Shown: positions 37,765 to 45,853 of the stretch, one piece after another
Numbering within the stretch: the first letter of the stretch is position 1
Layout of the letters: each line of letters opens with the position of its first letter
Assembly (NCBI GenBank): GCA_017983635.1
Contig: JAGOBA010000003.1
Span: 310,001-374,000 of the forward strand
Reading direction: 5' to 3'
Source: Alphaproteobacteria bacterium
Lineage (GTDB): Bacteria; Pseudomonadota; Alphaproteobacteria; Micropepsales; Micropepsaceae
Length of the DNA stretch: 64,000 nt
Program-made: the position numbers and the translations under genes
Notes under the pieces: model-generated
Seen by the model: only the letters and a program-made list of their open reading frames with translations
Databases searched by the model: none
Told to the model about the DNA's origin: nothing

Positions 37765-38819
37765 GTCAGTGCCCCGTGAGCGGCGATCTGACGAATTGTG
37801 ACTGTGCGCATGTCTTCGTTTCGCGCGAAGGCCTTGTACCAGTCCGCCGTCCAATCGATCGTCGCTTGCGGATTCAGCAGAGAATGCCATCCGACCGCGC
37901 GCTCGGCACGTCCGCACGACAGCGCGAGCGCGGGCATTTCCTTTGGGAGCGCGCCTGGCGCTTGAACCCAGTCTTGGGTTGCGCCGATCGCCGCTTGCAT
38001 CGCCGCTACCAAATTGCGGACCGGTAAGACGCCACCCTCGCGCGGACCGAAGTTCAGCGCGTGCTCCGTCGTCGCGCCGGTCGACAAGCGCTCGGCGAAG
38101 ACGAGATAGCCGGCGATGCAATCCAGCACATGTTGCCACGGTCTCGTCGCATCCGGGTAACGCAGAACCAACGGTTCGTTCGATCGATGTGCGCGCCAAA
38201 CGTCAGGCACGATGCGATCTTCGCTGAAGTCGCCGCCGCCGATCACGTTGCCGCCTCGCGCGGTGGCGAGTTGGGTTCGTGCCTCGAAGAAGGATTGCCG
38301 ATACGAGGCGGCGACGACTTCAGCTGCGGCCTTCGACGCCGAATAGGGATCGTGCCCGCCGAGGCGCGCATCTTCGTCGAAGGCGCGGCCTTGGCCGTCG
38401 TTCTCGTAGACCTTATCGGACGTCACGACCAAGCATGCCTTGACGGTCTTTGCCGCGCGCACCGCTTCGAGCACGTTGACGGTCCCCATCACGTTGCTGG
38501 CAAACGTGTCCACCGGTTCGCGATAGCTGCGCCGGACGAGGGCCTGCGCCGCCATGTGAATAACGACTTCGGGGTTGGCGTGGCCAACGATGTCGCGCAC
38601 GGCGTCGAGGTCGCGGATGTCCACGAGATAGGAGTCGGTGTCAGAAGCAATATTGGCGAGTTCGAACAGGTTCGGTTGGGTATCCGGTGCCAATGAGATG
38701 CCGGTGACGGTTGCGCCCAACTGACGAAGCCACAGCGCGGCCCAGGCACCCTTGAAGCCGGTGTGACCGGTCAGGACAACGCGGCGGCCGCGCCAAAAGG
38801 CTGCATCGGGGCGCATCAT
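37761..38819 (-). CDS. rfbG: CDP-glucose 4,6-dehydratase
   Basis: NAD-dependent extended SDR converting CDP-glucose to CDP-4-keto-6-deoxyglucose. 352 residues. [13 protein letters not shown] is the nucleotide-binding start characteristic of Rfb[10 protein letters not shown] replaces the usual TDEVYG of dTDP enzymes, and [11 protein letters not shown] supplies the catalytic Tyr and Lys. Of two tandem ATGs, 38819 overlaps the rfbF stop and was chosen. Next in the operon is the C-methyltransferase. No 3-dehydratase (RfbH) is present, so the 3-OH should be kept. Confidence 0.94.
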   Translation of the reverse strand: MMRPDAAFWRGRRVVLTGHTGFKGAWAALWLRQLGATVTGISLAPDTQPNLFELANIASDTDSYLVDIRDLDAVRDIVGHANPEVVIHMAAQALVRRSYREPVDTFASNVMGTVNVLEAVRAAKTVKACLVVTSDKVYENDGQGRAFDEDARLGGHDPYSASKAAAEVVAASYRQSFFEARTQLATARGGNVIGGGDFSEDRIVPDVWRAHRSNEPLVLRYPDATRPWQHVLDCIAGYLVFAERLSTGATTEHALNFGPREGGVLPVRNLVAAMQAAIGATQDWVQAPGALPKEMPALALSCGRAERAVGWHSLLNPQATIDWTADWYKAFARNEDMRTVTIRQIAAHGALT

Positions 38820-39592
38820 TTGTCCCAGACCTTCCAGGGGGCCTCGCCGCTGTCCCAAAGTTGGTCAAGCCGGTTCTTGTCGCGCAACGTGTCCATGGGC
38901 TGCCAGAAGCCGCTGTGCGTGAAGGCCATGAGCTGACCATCGCGAGCCAGCGCCTGGAGCGGCCCCAACTCCCAGGGCGTGTCGTCGGAGGGAATTCGGT
39001 CAATCACGCGCGGGTGCAGCACAAAAAATCCGCCGTTGATCAGCGCATTGTCGCCGGGGGGCTTCTCGATGAAGCTGAGAACGCGCTGGCCCGCAAGTTC
39101 CAACGCTCCGTAGCGGCCCGGTGGGACGACGGCGCCAATCGTCGCGTCCTTGCCGTGGCTTCGGTGAAAGGCGATTTCGGCTGTAATGTCTAAATTGGAC
39201 ACGCCGTCGCCATAGGTCAGGCAGAAGGGAGCGTCGGGTGTTAGGTAGTCTCGCACACGTTTGACCCGTCCGCCGGTCATCGTATCTTCGCCGGTGTCGA
39301 TGACTGTGACCTTCCACGGTTCGGCACTGCTCGCGTGATATGTGATATCGCCTGTCGCCAAATCGACGCTCACGTCGGAACGGTGAAGCCGGTAGTTCGC
39401 GAAGTACTCCTTGATCATGTAACCGCGGTACCCGGCGCACACGATGAAATCTGTCAAGCCGTGGGCGGCGTAGATTTTCATGATGTGCCAGAGGATCGGC
39501 CGACCGCCTACCTCGATCATCGGTTTCGGCCTTAGATGGGTCTCTTCCGAGATGCGCGTACCAAGCCCGCCGGCCAGGATTACGACTTTCAT
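38816..39592 (-). CDS. rfbF: Glucose-1-phosphate cytidylyltransferase
   Basis: Makes CDP-glucose from CTP and glucose-1-phosphate, the entry step of CDP-deoxysugar synthesis. 258 residues; [18 protein letters not shown] with [21 protein letters not shown] is the typical nucleotidyltransferase start, and [10 protein letters not shown] and [13 protein letters not shown] are RfbF-specific. ATG at 39592 has AAGGG 8 bases upstream; the TTG at 39610 would put that site inside the gene. First gene of the rfbF-rfbG-methyltransferase-epimerase operon, divergent from a glycosyltransferase gene. Confidence 0.95.
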   Translation of the reverse strand: MKVVILAGGLGTRISEETHLRPKPMIEVGGRPILWHIMKIYAAHGLTDFIVCAGYRGYMIKEYFANYRLHRSDVSVDLATGDITYHASSAEPWKVTVIDTGEDTMTGGRVKRVRDYLTPDAPFCLTYGDGVSNLDITAEIAFHRSHGKDATIGAVVPPGRYGALELAGQRVLSFIEKPPGDNALINGGFFVLHPRVIDRIPSDDTPWELGPLQALARDGQLMAFTHSGFWQPMDTLRDKNRLDQLWDSGEAPWKVWDK

Positions 39593-39670
39593 GCTGTTCG
39601 CCCTTGACAATCTTGGCCGTTCGCGCCTGTTTGGTCGGATGTCTCTTGTACGCCCGCAGGAAGGTGTTTC

Positions 39671-40555
39671 ATGCCTCGCCTGACCATTGGGGTCCCGGTT
39701 TATAACTCGGAAACCTTACTGGAACAGTGTCTCGGAAATCTAGCGGCGCAAACGTTTCCCGACTTCAAGGTCATAGTCCTCGACAACGCGTCCACGGACG
39801 GAACAAGGGACATTGCGCAACGATTCGCGGCGCGAGATCCACGGTTTGAATATCATCGGCAACCCCGGAACGTGGGGGCAAAGCAGAACTTCGCCGACGT
39901 GCTGACGCGGGCGGACACGGACTATTTCATGTGGCGCGCGGATGACGACGTGTCCGACGTTAACTTTGTTGAGATTCTGGTCAAACTGCTCGACGCAAAT
40001 TCCGACGCTGCCCTTGCCGTGTCGAGATCTGAACTCGACAAATCACGAAAGCGCCGCACCAAGCGATTTCCGCTCAGAGGCACCTTCGAGCCTCGCTCCG
40101 TCTATCGCATCCGGCTGCTCCTTCGGGCTCGCGCCAGCTGGATGTATGGCATCTTCCGCACTTCGGAACTGCGATGGAGCCTCAAGCGGGTCTACGACAA
40201 CTATGTGCATGTCAACGGATTCGACTTTCTGGTTCTATTTCCCTTTCTTTGGACGATGCGCGTCGTCGGCTCGAACGAACCGGCATTTGTCACCGGGTTT
40301 GTCGATAGACCCGGCGCGGCGACCGCGAGCGGCCTCATGGATCCGCGCCCTATGTTGGAGATTCGTCGCGACTTTCTAAAATACTGCTGGTCCATTCTGC
40401 CCGAGCTCAGCCGTAGCGAAGCCCTGACCACCCTGATGACGCCAATCGTTTGGCTGTATGCAGATCGATCCTACCGCCTTATGAAGATTGTCAATGCGCG
40501 GTTGCGGGTGATGTTGGGCCAGGCGCCGACGGGCGTTGCGAAAAACTACGATTGA
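39671..40555 (+). CDS. Family 2 glycosyltransferase
   Basis: Predicted inverting GT-A glycosyltransferase, 294 residues, probably adding a sugar to a surface polysaccharide at the cytoplasmic face. [18 protein letters not shown] and [14 protein letters not shown] are the classic nucleotide-binding start, and RADDDVSD (about residues 94-101) is the metal-binding DxD region. ATG at 39671 has AGGAAGG 6 bases upstream. It is the only plus-strand gene within the minus-strand sugar genes. Acceptor and donor unknown; the CDP-sugar made by its neighbours is a natural guess. Confidence 0.87.
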   Translation: MPRLTIGVPVYNSETLLEQCLGNLAAQTFPDFKVIVLDNASTDGTRDIAQRFAARDPRFEYHRQPRNVGAKQNFADVLTRADTDYFMWRADDDVSDVNFVEILVKLLDANSDAALAVSRSELDKSRKRRTKRFPLRGTFEPRSVYRIRLLLRARASWMYGIFRTSELRWSLKRVYDNYVHVNGFDFLVLFPFLWTMRVVGSNEPAFVTGFVDRPGAATASGLMDPRPMLEIRRDFLKYCWSILPELSRSEALTTLMTPIVWLYADRSYRLMKIVNARLRVMLGQAPTGVAKNYD

Positions 40556-40565
40556 CGCGGCCAAA

Positions 40566-41747
40566 TTACGGCGGTGGTAATTCTCCGAAGGGGACGATAA
40601 GCGGACTCTTTCCAAGCCGGCCGCACAGTTCACTTACCTCACTTTCGTAGTTTGAATTCATCAAAACAACCGTCGCATTTGGTTCTATTGCTGCCGGTGC
40701 ATGAATCGCCGCTCCCGAGCCGGGGGCAAACCTCCCTTGCTTGTTCGGGTTGATGTCGATCAAACCTCGCAAGAGCCTGGCGCCTGGATCGAACAAGCAG
40801 GCAAATGTCACGCCCTTCGCACCGGCTCCCCAGACATAGACGGGTCCCTCGGCGGAGCGCCGGTTGAGGAACGAGTCCCAATTCGACGCCATTGCGTCTT
40901 TCCGGCGATGCCACGCAGCGAAGTCTGCCTTGCTGGTGTTCGACCAACCTGTCGCCGCCGTTGGATCAACGGCGACCGCTTCGGCCCACAGGTACTGCCC
41001 ACCAAAGACGTGCGTCACTGATGTCGTTCGAAAGCCTGTCGCGTTCAACGCGGCGGCCAATGTCTCCGCCGTGAACAAAGAGCAGTGCTCGAAAAATAGA
41101 TCCTGAATAGCCCAGTTGTCGAATATCCATTGTATGCAGGGCGTTTCGATAGCGATCCGCACGGCGCGGTTGCCAAGTGCCGCTCGCACGGTACGCAAGA
41201 AGGCGAGCGGCCGCGCCACGTGTTCGATCGTGTGGCGGGAGATGAGCAAATTCGGTGGGCGGCGCAGGCGTCCCGCCGTGCCAGCATCGAACAGCTCGGA
41301 GGAGAGCTTGATCCTGTTGCCGTCGCCTGGTTTGCCTCTCCATGCCGGGTCGAATCCTGCGGCTAAAGCGAGTCGCGGGCCGGCGGCTTCGGCCAGTAAA
41401 CCGAGGAACACTCCCTGCCCTGCTCCGACTTCAACAACGGCGATCTCGTCGCCGTTAGGCACCATGCGGAGCGCGCGTTGTGCCATTTCTTGCATGTGCG
41501 CGCGAAAGGCGCCGGAGTGGGCCTGATCATTCTCGTAGTGACCATCGTAGACGATCGCTTGCTCGTCAAAGGCTGCGTTCCAGACGAAGCCGCAACATTC
41601 GCAACCCGTAAACGCAACATCGCCGCTTGAGGCATTGCGTGCATCGCCGGCCGTTCGGTAAGTCCGATTCAGGACGATCGGGACCCGGCTGCGCTTGTCG
41701 AAGCAAATGCCTCCGGAGGTCTCGCACAGAGGACAGACTTGCGTCAC
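40566..41747 (-). CDS. Second C-methyltransferase-like SAM enzyme with altered active-site motif
   Basis: 393 residues with the same three-part design as the enzyme at 36529: zinc-type CPLCETSGG and GCECCGFVWN, SAM domain with VVEVGAGQGVFLGLL, and the C-terminal VYVWGAGAKGVTFACLF with DINPNKQGRFAPG. The catalytic stretch reads LFFEHCSLF (about 215-223), where the relative has IYHEHYSYL: the Glu-His pair is kept but the tyrosines are Phe or Cys. It may act on another sugar or atom, or be inactive. GTG start overlaps the SDR stop (GTGA at 41744-41747). It converges on the glycosyltransferase gene with a 10-base gap. Confidence 0.83.
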   Translation of the reverse strand: MTQVCPLCETSGGICFDKRSRVPIVLNRTYRTAGDARNASSGDVAFTGCECCGFVWNAAFDEQAIVYDGHYENDQAHSGAFRAHMQEMAQRALRMVPNGDEIAVVEVGAGQGVFLGLLAEAAGPRLALAAGFDPAWRGKPGDGNRIKLSSELFDAGTAGRLRRPPNLLISRHTIEHVARPLAFLRTVRAALGNRAVRIAIETPCIQWIFDNWAIQDLFFEHCSLFTAETLAAALNATGFRTTSVTHVFGGQYLWAEAVAVDPTAATGWSNTSKADFAAWHRRKDAMASNWDSFLNRRSAEGPVYVWGAGAKGVTFACLFDPGARLLRGLIDINPNKQGRFAPGSGAAIHAPAAIEPNATVVLMNSNYESEVSELCGRLGKSPLIVPFGELPPP

Positions 41748-42676
41748 AGCCCAGCCTCCTTCCGCCAGTAGTCGAGCGCGTCTTGTAGTCCGCGCTCAAG
41801 GGATATGCTCGGTCGAAATTCGATCTCTTGGGTTAGCCGTTGGACGTTGGCGACAAGTACGGCAGGATCGCTGGGCCGATCTGGAAGTGCATTGAGCCGC
41901 AGCAGTTCCGGTTTGCCGGCAAGCCTGGCCAGGGTTTCGCCGGCACTCCGCAGTGTCGTGCCGACGCCGGTCCCGATGTTGATCGCGCCACAAATCGGCG
42001 AGTCCGCCACGGCGGCGATTGCACCGCCGGCGTCGCGGGCATCCATGAAGTCGCGAACGGCAATCCCCGACGACATCGACGCCGGCTCTCCCCGAACGAG
42101 CGCTCGGGCAAGCGATGAGATGAAGCGATTGGGCTGTTCGCTCGCGCCGTACAGAAAGAAGACCCGCGTCCAGGCAAAGGACATACCGCTTTGCTGAGCA
42201 AACGCCTCGCATAGGCGCCTCGTCGCGTCTTTGGCGACGCCATAGAGGGTCGACGGTTGAAGTGTCGAGCGGGTCTCTTGCAACGGCTCTGCGTTGCCCC
42301 ACGCATACTCCGCGCAGGTGCCGACCCCTACAAACCGCGAGGCCCCGGCGCTTTGGGAGGCCGCAATCAACGTCAAGGTTGACATCACCCAATCGAGGTT
42401 CTGCGCGGAGGTCCAATATGCGCCGTGTTCCGTGACCCAAGCGCAGTGAACGACGATATCCGGCTTTATCGAGATCACCAGACGGCGGGCTTCCTCGGCC
42501 GAGAGAAGGTCGCACGAGTGCCAGGTGACACGCGTCCCACTCCGGGCAACGTTAGCGTGACGCGCGCTCGCGTGAACATCGAACTCGCGTGCCGCAAGCG
42601 CGGCGAGCACGTGGCGTCCCAAAAGGCCAGTTCCGCCTGTCACTAGTACGCGTCGACGTGAGGTATCGTGCTGCAT
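41744..42676 (-). CDS. Extended SDR NAD(P)-dependent sugar epimerase/reductase
   Basis: 310 residues with Rossmann motif VTGGTGLLGRH, active-site YGVAK (STLYGVAKDA) and a C-terminal substrate domain. It resembles NDP-sugar 4-ketoreductases and epimerases such as CDP-abequose synthase. In this setting a 4-keto reduction finishing the CDP-C-methyl-6-deoxyhexose is the most economical role, an inference from the neighbours. Its stop overlaps the second methyltransferase start (GTGA), and it begins 3 bases after the end of the upstream glycosyltransferase-like gene. Confidence 0.84.
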   Translation of the reverse strand: MQHDTSRRRVLVTGGTGLLGRHVLAALAAREFDVHASARHANVARSGTRVTWHSCDLLSAEEARRLVISIKPDIVVHCAWVTEHGAYWTSAQNLDWVMSTLTLIAASQSAGASRFVGVGTCAEYAWGNAEPLQETRSTLQPSTLYGVAKDATRRLCEAFAQQSGMSFAWTRVFFLYGASEQPNRFISSLARALVRGEPASMSSGIAVRDFMDARDAGGAIAAVADSPICGAINIGTGVGTTLRSAGETLARLAGKPELLRLNALPDRPSDPAVLVANVQRLTQEIEFRPSISLERGLQDALDYWRKEAGL

Positions 42677-42679
42677 ATT

Positions 42680-43489
42680 CTACGCTCGCGGCCAACGCCA
42701 AGCCAACTCGCTCTGCAGCCGGCGCAGCACGGGCGCACGCGGCGGACTTGCAGCGTCGCCCCATGCCAGCCGCGCCAACTTTCGCCTTCTTCGCAACGAG
42801 GAACGATCATAGTCGTGGGTTCTGTTGTCGGCGACAAGCAGTCCCTCTTGTTGTCCCGAGCGGAAAGTGGCGCTGAGGGGCCACTCCTCGTGGAGCCACG
42901 CCCGCCCGTTTCGGTCGACAACAACCGGCTGCAGGCCACGCTGCAGGAGTTGGGCGGTGAGGCTTGCTGCGCCAGCCTCAAAACGGTTGGCGTCAGGCTT
43001 GGTGGCCAATTGGCCCGGGTCTAAGTCAAGAAACAGCTCCCTGTCCATCATGAACGCGTTGGTTCTGATCGTAATGTTGGGAAACGTTGTACCCGGTATC
43101 GTCTCAAAGCTGCCTGTTGCGCCTACAACACCGCAATTGCCGATCCGATCAAAGGCGTTCAAATAATGCCGCAGCCAGGCCGGAGCAAGAATGCGGCTAT
43201 GTGAGTTGAGGAACAAAATACGCTCGTGGGCGAGTCCGGCAGAGACCTTTCGATACGCATTCAAGTCGAAGCCTTCGTCGGAAATGCGTACCAGAGAAGC
43301 CCTATCGCGCAACGTCGACTTGAGCCGATCAAACTCCGGGTCGCTCTCTTCTGCGCTAAACCCCTTCAGCAGGAAGATAAGTTCGAATTCCGACCCGGCA
43401 GGATTGGCCGCCAAACTCTGCAGGAAGCCACGGCTCATACGCGCTGGGTTGCCGCGCCGGCTTAGGTAAACGACCGCGACCGACTTCAT
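42680..43489 (-). CDS. Glycosyltransferase-like protein (GT2-type, divergent)
   Basis: 269 residues. SVAVVYLSRRGNP and FELIFLLKGFS at the start, then RILFLNSHSRILAPAWLRHYL and GVVGATGSFE, follow the layout of GT-A family 2 enzymes, with LNSHSRI standing where a DxD motif is expected; no acidic DxD is visible there, so activity or metal use is uncertain. The C-terminus is strongly basic (SSLRRRRKLARLAWG) and may contact membrane lipids. ATG at 43489 with GGAG 8 bases upstream. First gene of the unit with the SDR and second methyltransferase. Confidence 0.72.
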   Translation of the reverse strand: MKSVAVVYLSRRGNPARMSRGFLQSLAANPAGSEFELIFLLKGFSAEESDPEFDRLKSTLRDRASLVRISDEGFDLNAYRKVSAGLAHERILFLNSHSRILAPAWLRHYLNAFDRIGNCGVVGATGSFETIPGTTFPNITIRTNAFMMDRELFLDLDPGQLATKPDANRFEAGAASLTAQLLQRGLQPVVVDRNGRAWLHEEWPLSATFRSGQQEGLLVADNRTHDYDRSSLRRRRKLARLAWGDAASPPRAPVLRRLQSELAWRWPRA

Positions 43490-43611
43490 GCGTCAACTCC
43501 GTCGACTCCGCTACTGGCCCACCAAACCTCTTGCGGCGGGGCAGTGCTCTGGGGCAAAGCAGGCGCGCAATAGTTCTGCCATTCCCAATTGCTAGTCGAA
43601 GGACCAATACG

Positions 43612-44292
43612 ATGCGCGCCATTAAACCTGTGCCTCCGCGCGAGGAACTGATCAACGTGATCGAGCAGGCGGGGTCGGCGAATGAAGACTTCTTCGGTTT
43701 TCCGTTCAAGAAGGACGGCTTGTTCCTGCAGCAAGACCCGGAAGAGTATGCATCGTTCGTGCATTTCATGGCGACAAAGGTACCGCCGGCGTCGTTGACA
43801 CTCGACATCGGAACGGCGGCTGGCGGGCAGACGAAATTCTTGCGCGACTACTTTTCGGCCGACCGAACCATCGTGCTCGACATCGGTCAGCACCCGGACT
43901 TCCCGCAGTGGGAGCGAATCAAGAAATTGGTCAACACCGACATTATTCTCGAGATCATCGATGACTCGCACGCCCCGCGCGTTCGCGAGAAGCTCCTGCC
44001 CTATGCAGGCCAGGTCGACGTTGCGTTTGTCGACGGCGATCACAGCTACCGAGGTTTGAGGAAGGACATCTTCTTGACCAAAGACCTCCTCAAGCCCGGC
44101 GGGTACATGATCTTGCACGACACAGCCGTGATGCGCGGATTGCGACGCGTGTTTGATGAGCTGCTCGAGTCGTCCGACTTCCAGTTGTTCCGAAATTTCC
44201 AAAATCGATTCGGCATTTCGGTTTGGAAGATGCTCCGGGTCAAACGCAAGCCGAACGCGTTCAATCGGGCATCCGGCCTCGGACGAATTTAG
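43612..44292 (+). CDS. Class I SAM-dependent methyltransferase (Methyltransf_24/CmcI-like)
   Basis: 226 residues. TLDIGTAAGGQTKFL is the SAM-binding glycine loop, VAFVDGDHSYRGLRKDI the metal/substrate loop typical of Methyltransf_24 proteins, and GGYMILHDTAV follows. These often modify sugars or small molecules by O-methylation. ATG at 43612 has AAGGA about 8 bases upstream, which decides it over the longer frame from 43531. Last gene of the glycan island, divergent from the glycosyltransferase-like gene, 7 bases before the tail of the alcohol dehydrogenase gene. Confidence 0.83.
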   Translation: MRAIKPVPPREELINVIEQAGSANEDFFGFPFKKDGLFLQQDPEEYASFVHFMATKVPPASLTLDIGTAAGGQTKFLRDYFSADRTIVLDIGQHPDFPQWERIKKLVNTDIILEIIDDSHAPRVREKLLPYAGQVDVAFVDGDHSYRGLRKDIFLTKDLLKPGGYMILHDTAVMRGLRRVFDELLESSDFQLFRNFQNRFGISVWKMLRVKRKPNAFNRASGLGRI

Positions 44293-44299
44293 ACGACCC

Positions 44300-45385
44300 T
44301 CACGCATCAAACATGATCACCGAACGCGCCAACTCGCCTCGCTTTAGTTCATCGAAACCTTCGTTGACTTGTTCGAGTTTGATGCGGCGGGCGATGAGGT
44401 CGTCCAGCTTCAGTTTCCCGGACATGTAGAAATCGACCAGGCGGGGCATGTCGACGGGGAAGCGGTTGGAGCCCATGAGCGAGCCTTGGATGCGCTTTTC
44501 GCCTAGGAAATCCGCACCGTGGAGTTCGATGTTCACGCCGACGGGGATCATGCCGATGATGTTGGCGGTGCCGCCGCGGCCGAGCATGCGGAAGGATTGT
44601 TCGGCGGTTTGCTTGAGGCCGATTGCCTCGAACGAGTGATGGACGCCGCCGCCGGTCATTTCCATGACTTGCTTCACGGGGTCGCCGTCTTTCGGGTTCA
44701 CCACATCAGTTGCGCCGAAATGTTTGGCGAGGTTCAGTTTTGAGCCCTGCATGTCGATCGCGATGATGCGGCCGGCGCCAGCGATCGCCGCGCCGTTCAC
44801 TGCCGCGAGACCCACGCCACCGCAACCGATCACGGCGACGGTTTCGCCGGGCCGCACATTCGAAGTGTGGATCACGGCGCCGACACCGGTCATGACGGAA
44901 CAACCGATCAGTGCCGCGCGGTCTAGCGGCATGTCCTTGCGTATCCTCACGCAGGCATGTTCGTGGATCAACATCTGTTCGGCGAAAGACGAGAGGTTCA
45001 AGAACTGGTTCATCGGGTCGGCGTCTTTGGCGAGCCGCGGGGCCTCACCCTTCTGCCGCTTCGTTTCCGGGCTTACGCAGCGCGACATGTGGCCGGTCAG
45101 GCAATGATCGCAGTGGCCGCAGAATGCCGAGAGGCAGGTGATCACGTGGTCGCCAACCTTCACGGTGCGAACTTCTGAGCCGACCTGCTCGACCACGCCG
45201 GCACTCTCGTGGCCGAGCACGGCCGGGAGCGGGTACGGATAAAGGCCTTCGACGAAGTGCAGGTCCGAGTGGCAGACGCCGGCGGCAGCGGTTCGGATGA
45301 GGACCTCGTGCGGGCCGGGCTTGTTGATCTGGACGTTTTCGATCGACAACGGCTTCTTCACTTCGCGCAGGACGGCGGCTTTCAT
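44300..45385 (-). CDS. Zinc-dependent alcohol dehydrogenase (MDR superfamily)
   Basis: 361 residues. Catalytic zinc ligands are Cys in GVCHSDLH, the GHE of VLGHESAG, and a later Cys in IGCSVMTGVG; the structural zinc site is CGHCDHCLTGHMSRC. The Rossmann fold shows VAVIGCGGVGLAAVNGA, and Asp in AIDMQGSK favours NAD. It resembles the class III/long-chain group. Substrate unknown. ATG at 45385 with GGAG 7 bases upstream. The acylphosphatase gene is 72 bases upstream on the same strand. Confidence 0.92.
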   Translation of the reverse strand: MKAAVLREVKKPLSIENVQINKPGPHEVLIRTAAAGVCHSDLHFVEGLYPYPLPAVLGHESAGVVEQVGSEVRTVKVGDHVITCLSAFCGHCDHCLTGHMSRCVSPETKRQKGEAPRLAKDADPMNQFLNLSSFAEQMLIHEHACVRIRKDMPLDRAALIGCSVMTGVGAVIHTSNVRPGETVAVIGCGGVGLAAVNGAAIAGAGRIIAIDMQGSKLNLAKHFGATDVVNPKDGDPVKQVMEMTGGGVHHSFEAIGLKQTAEQSFRMLGRGGTANIIGMIPVGVNIELHGADFLGEKRIQGSLMGSNRFPVDMPRLVDFYMSGKLKLDDLIARRIKLEQVNEGFDELKRGELARSVIMFDA

Positions 45386-45457
45386 GGGCGGCTCCGACGG
45401 TTGGAATGGCTGGACGGGCGGAAACTACGCCGTCGCCGGGGCCCCTGTCAGCCCCAA

Positions 45458-45745
45458 TTAGAGCGTCGGTTTGCGGGCAAAGCCGGGCGGCGGCGCCTCG
45501 CTCTCGTTGAAGATGTCGACATTGGCTACCTGGGCGGCCTCTGGGCCCTGCGTGGCGGCCCGGAGCATGTCTTGGACCTTGGCATCGTCGCCGGCGATCA
45601 GCATCTCCACGCTGCCGTCGGAGCGGTTGCGCACCCAGCCGGCAAGGCCGCGGGCGGTCGCCTCCCCGATTGCCCATTCGCGGTAGCCGACCCCTTGAAC
45701 GGTGCCTTTGATGCGGAGGCGGAAAATGGTCGTTTCGCTGGTCAT
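45458..45745 (-). CDS. acyP: Acylphosphatase
   Basis: Hydrolyses acyl phosphates; 95 residues, the classic small ferredoxin-like fold. The catalytic Arg is in VQGVGYREWA and the catalytic Asn in GWVRNRSDGSVEMLIAG. Complete and typical. Upstream of the alcohol dehydrogenase gene; divergent from the coiled-coil gene. Confidence 0.94.
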   Translation of the reverse strand: MTSETTIFRLRIKGTVQGVGYREWAIGEATARGLAGWVRNRSDGSVEMLIAGDDAKVQDMLRAATQGPEAAQVANVDIFNESEAPPPGFARKPTL

Positions 45746-45853
45746 TCGTTTCGCAATGGTTACCGCAATCGTAACAGAATTCTCGCCCGGACGACCGATT
45801 GCTTAACGCCAACCGGCGAGAATTCCCATTGCTGTTTCCTGGGTTTCAAGCAC

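Noticed and set aside
45209..45853. Upstream extension of the coiled-coil gene
   Set aside because: The frame is open, but it lies antisense to acylphosphatase and the alcohol dehydrogenase start; the recognisable domain begins just after the ATG at 45854.
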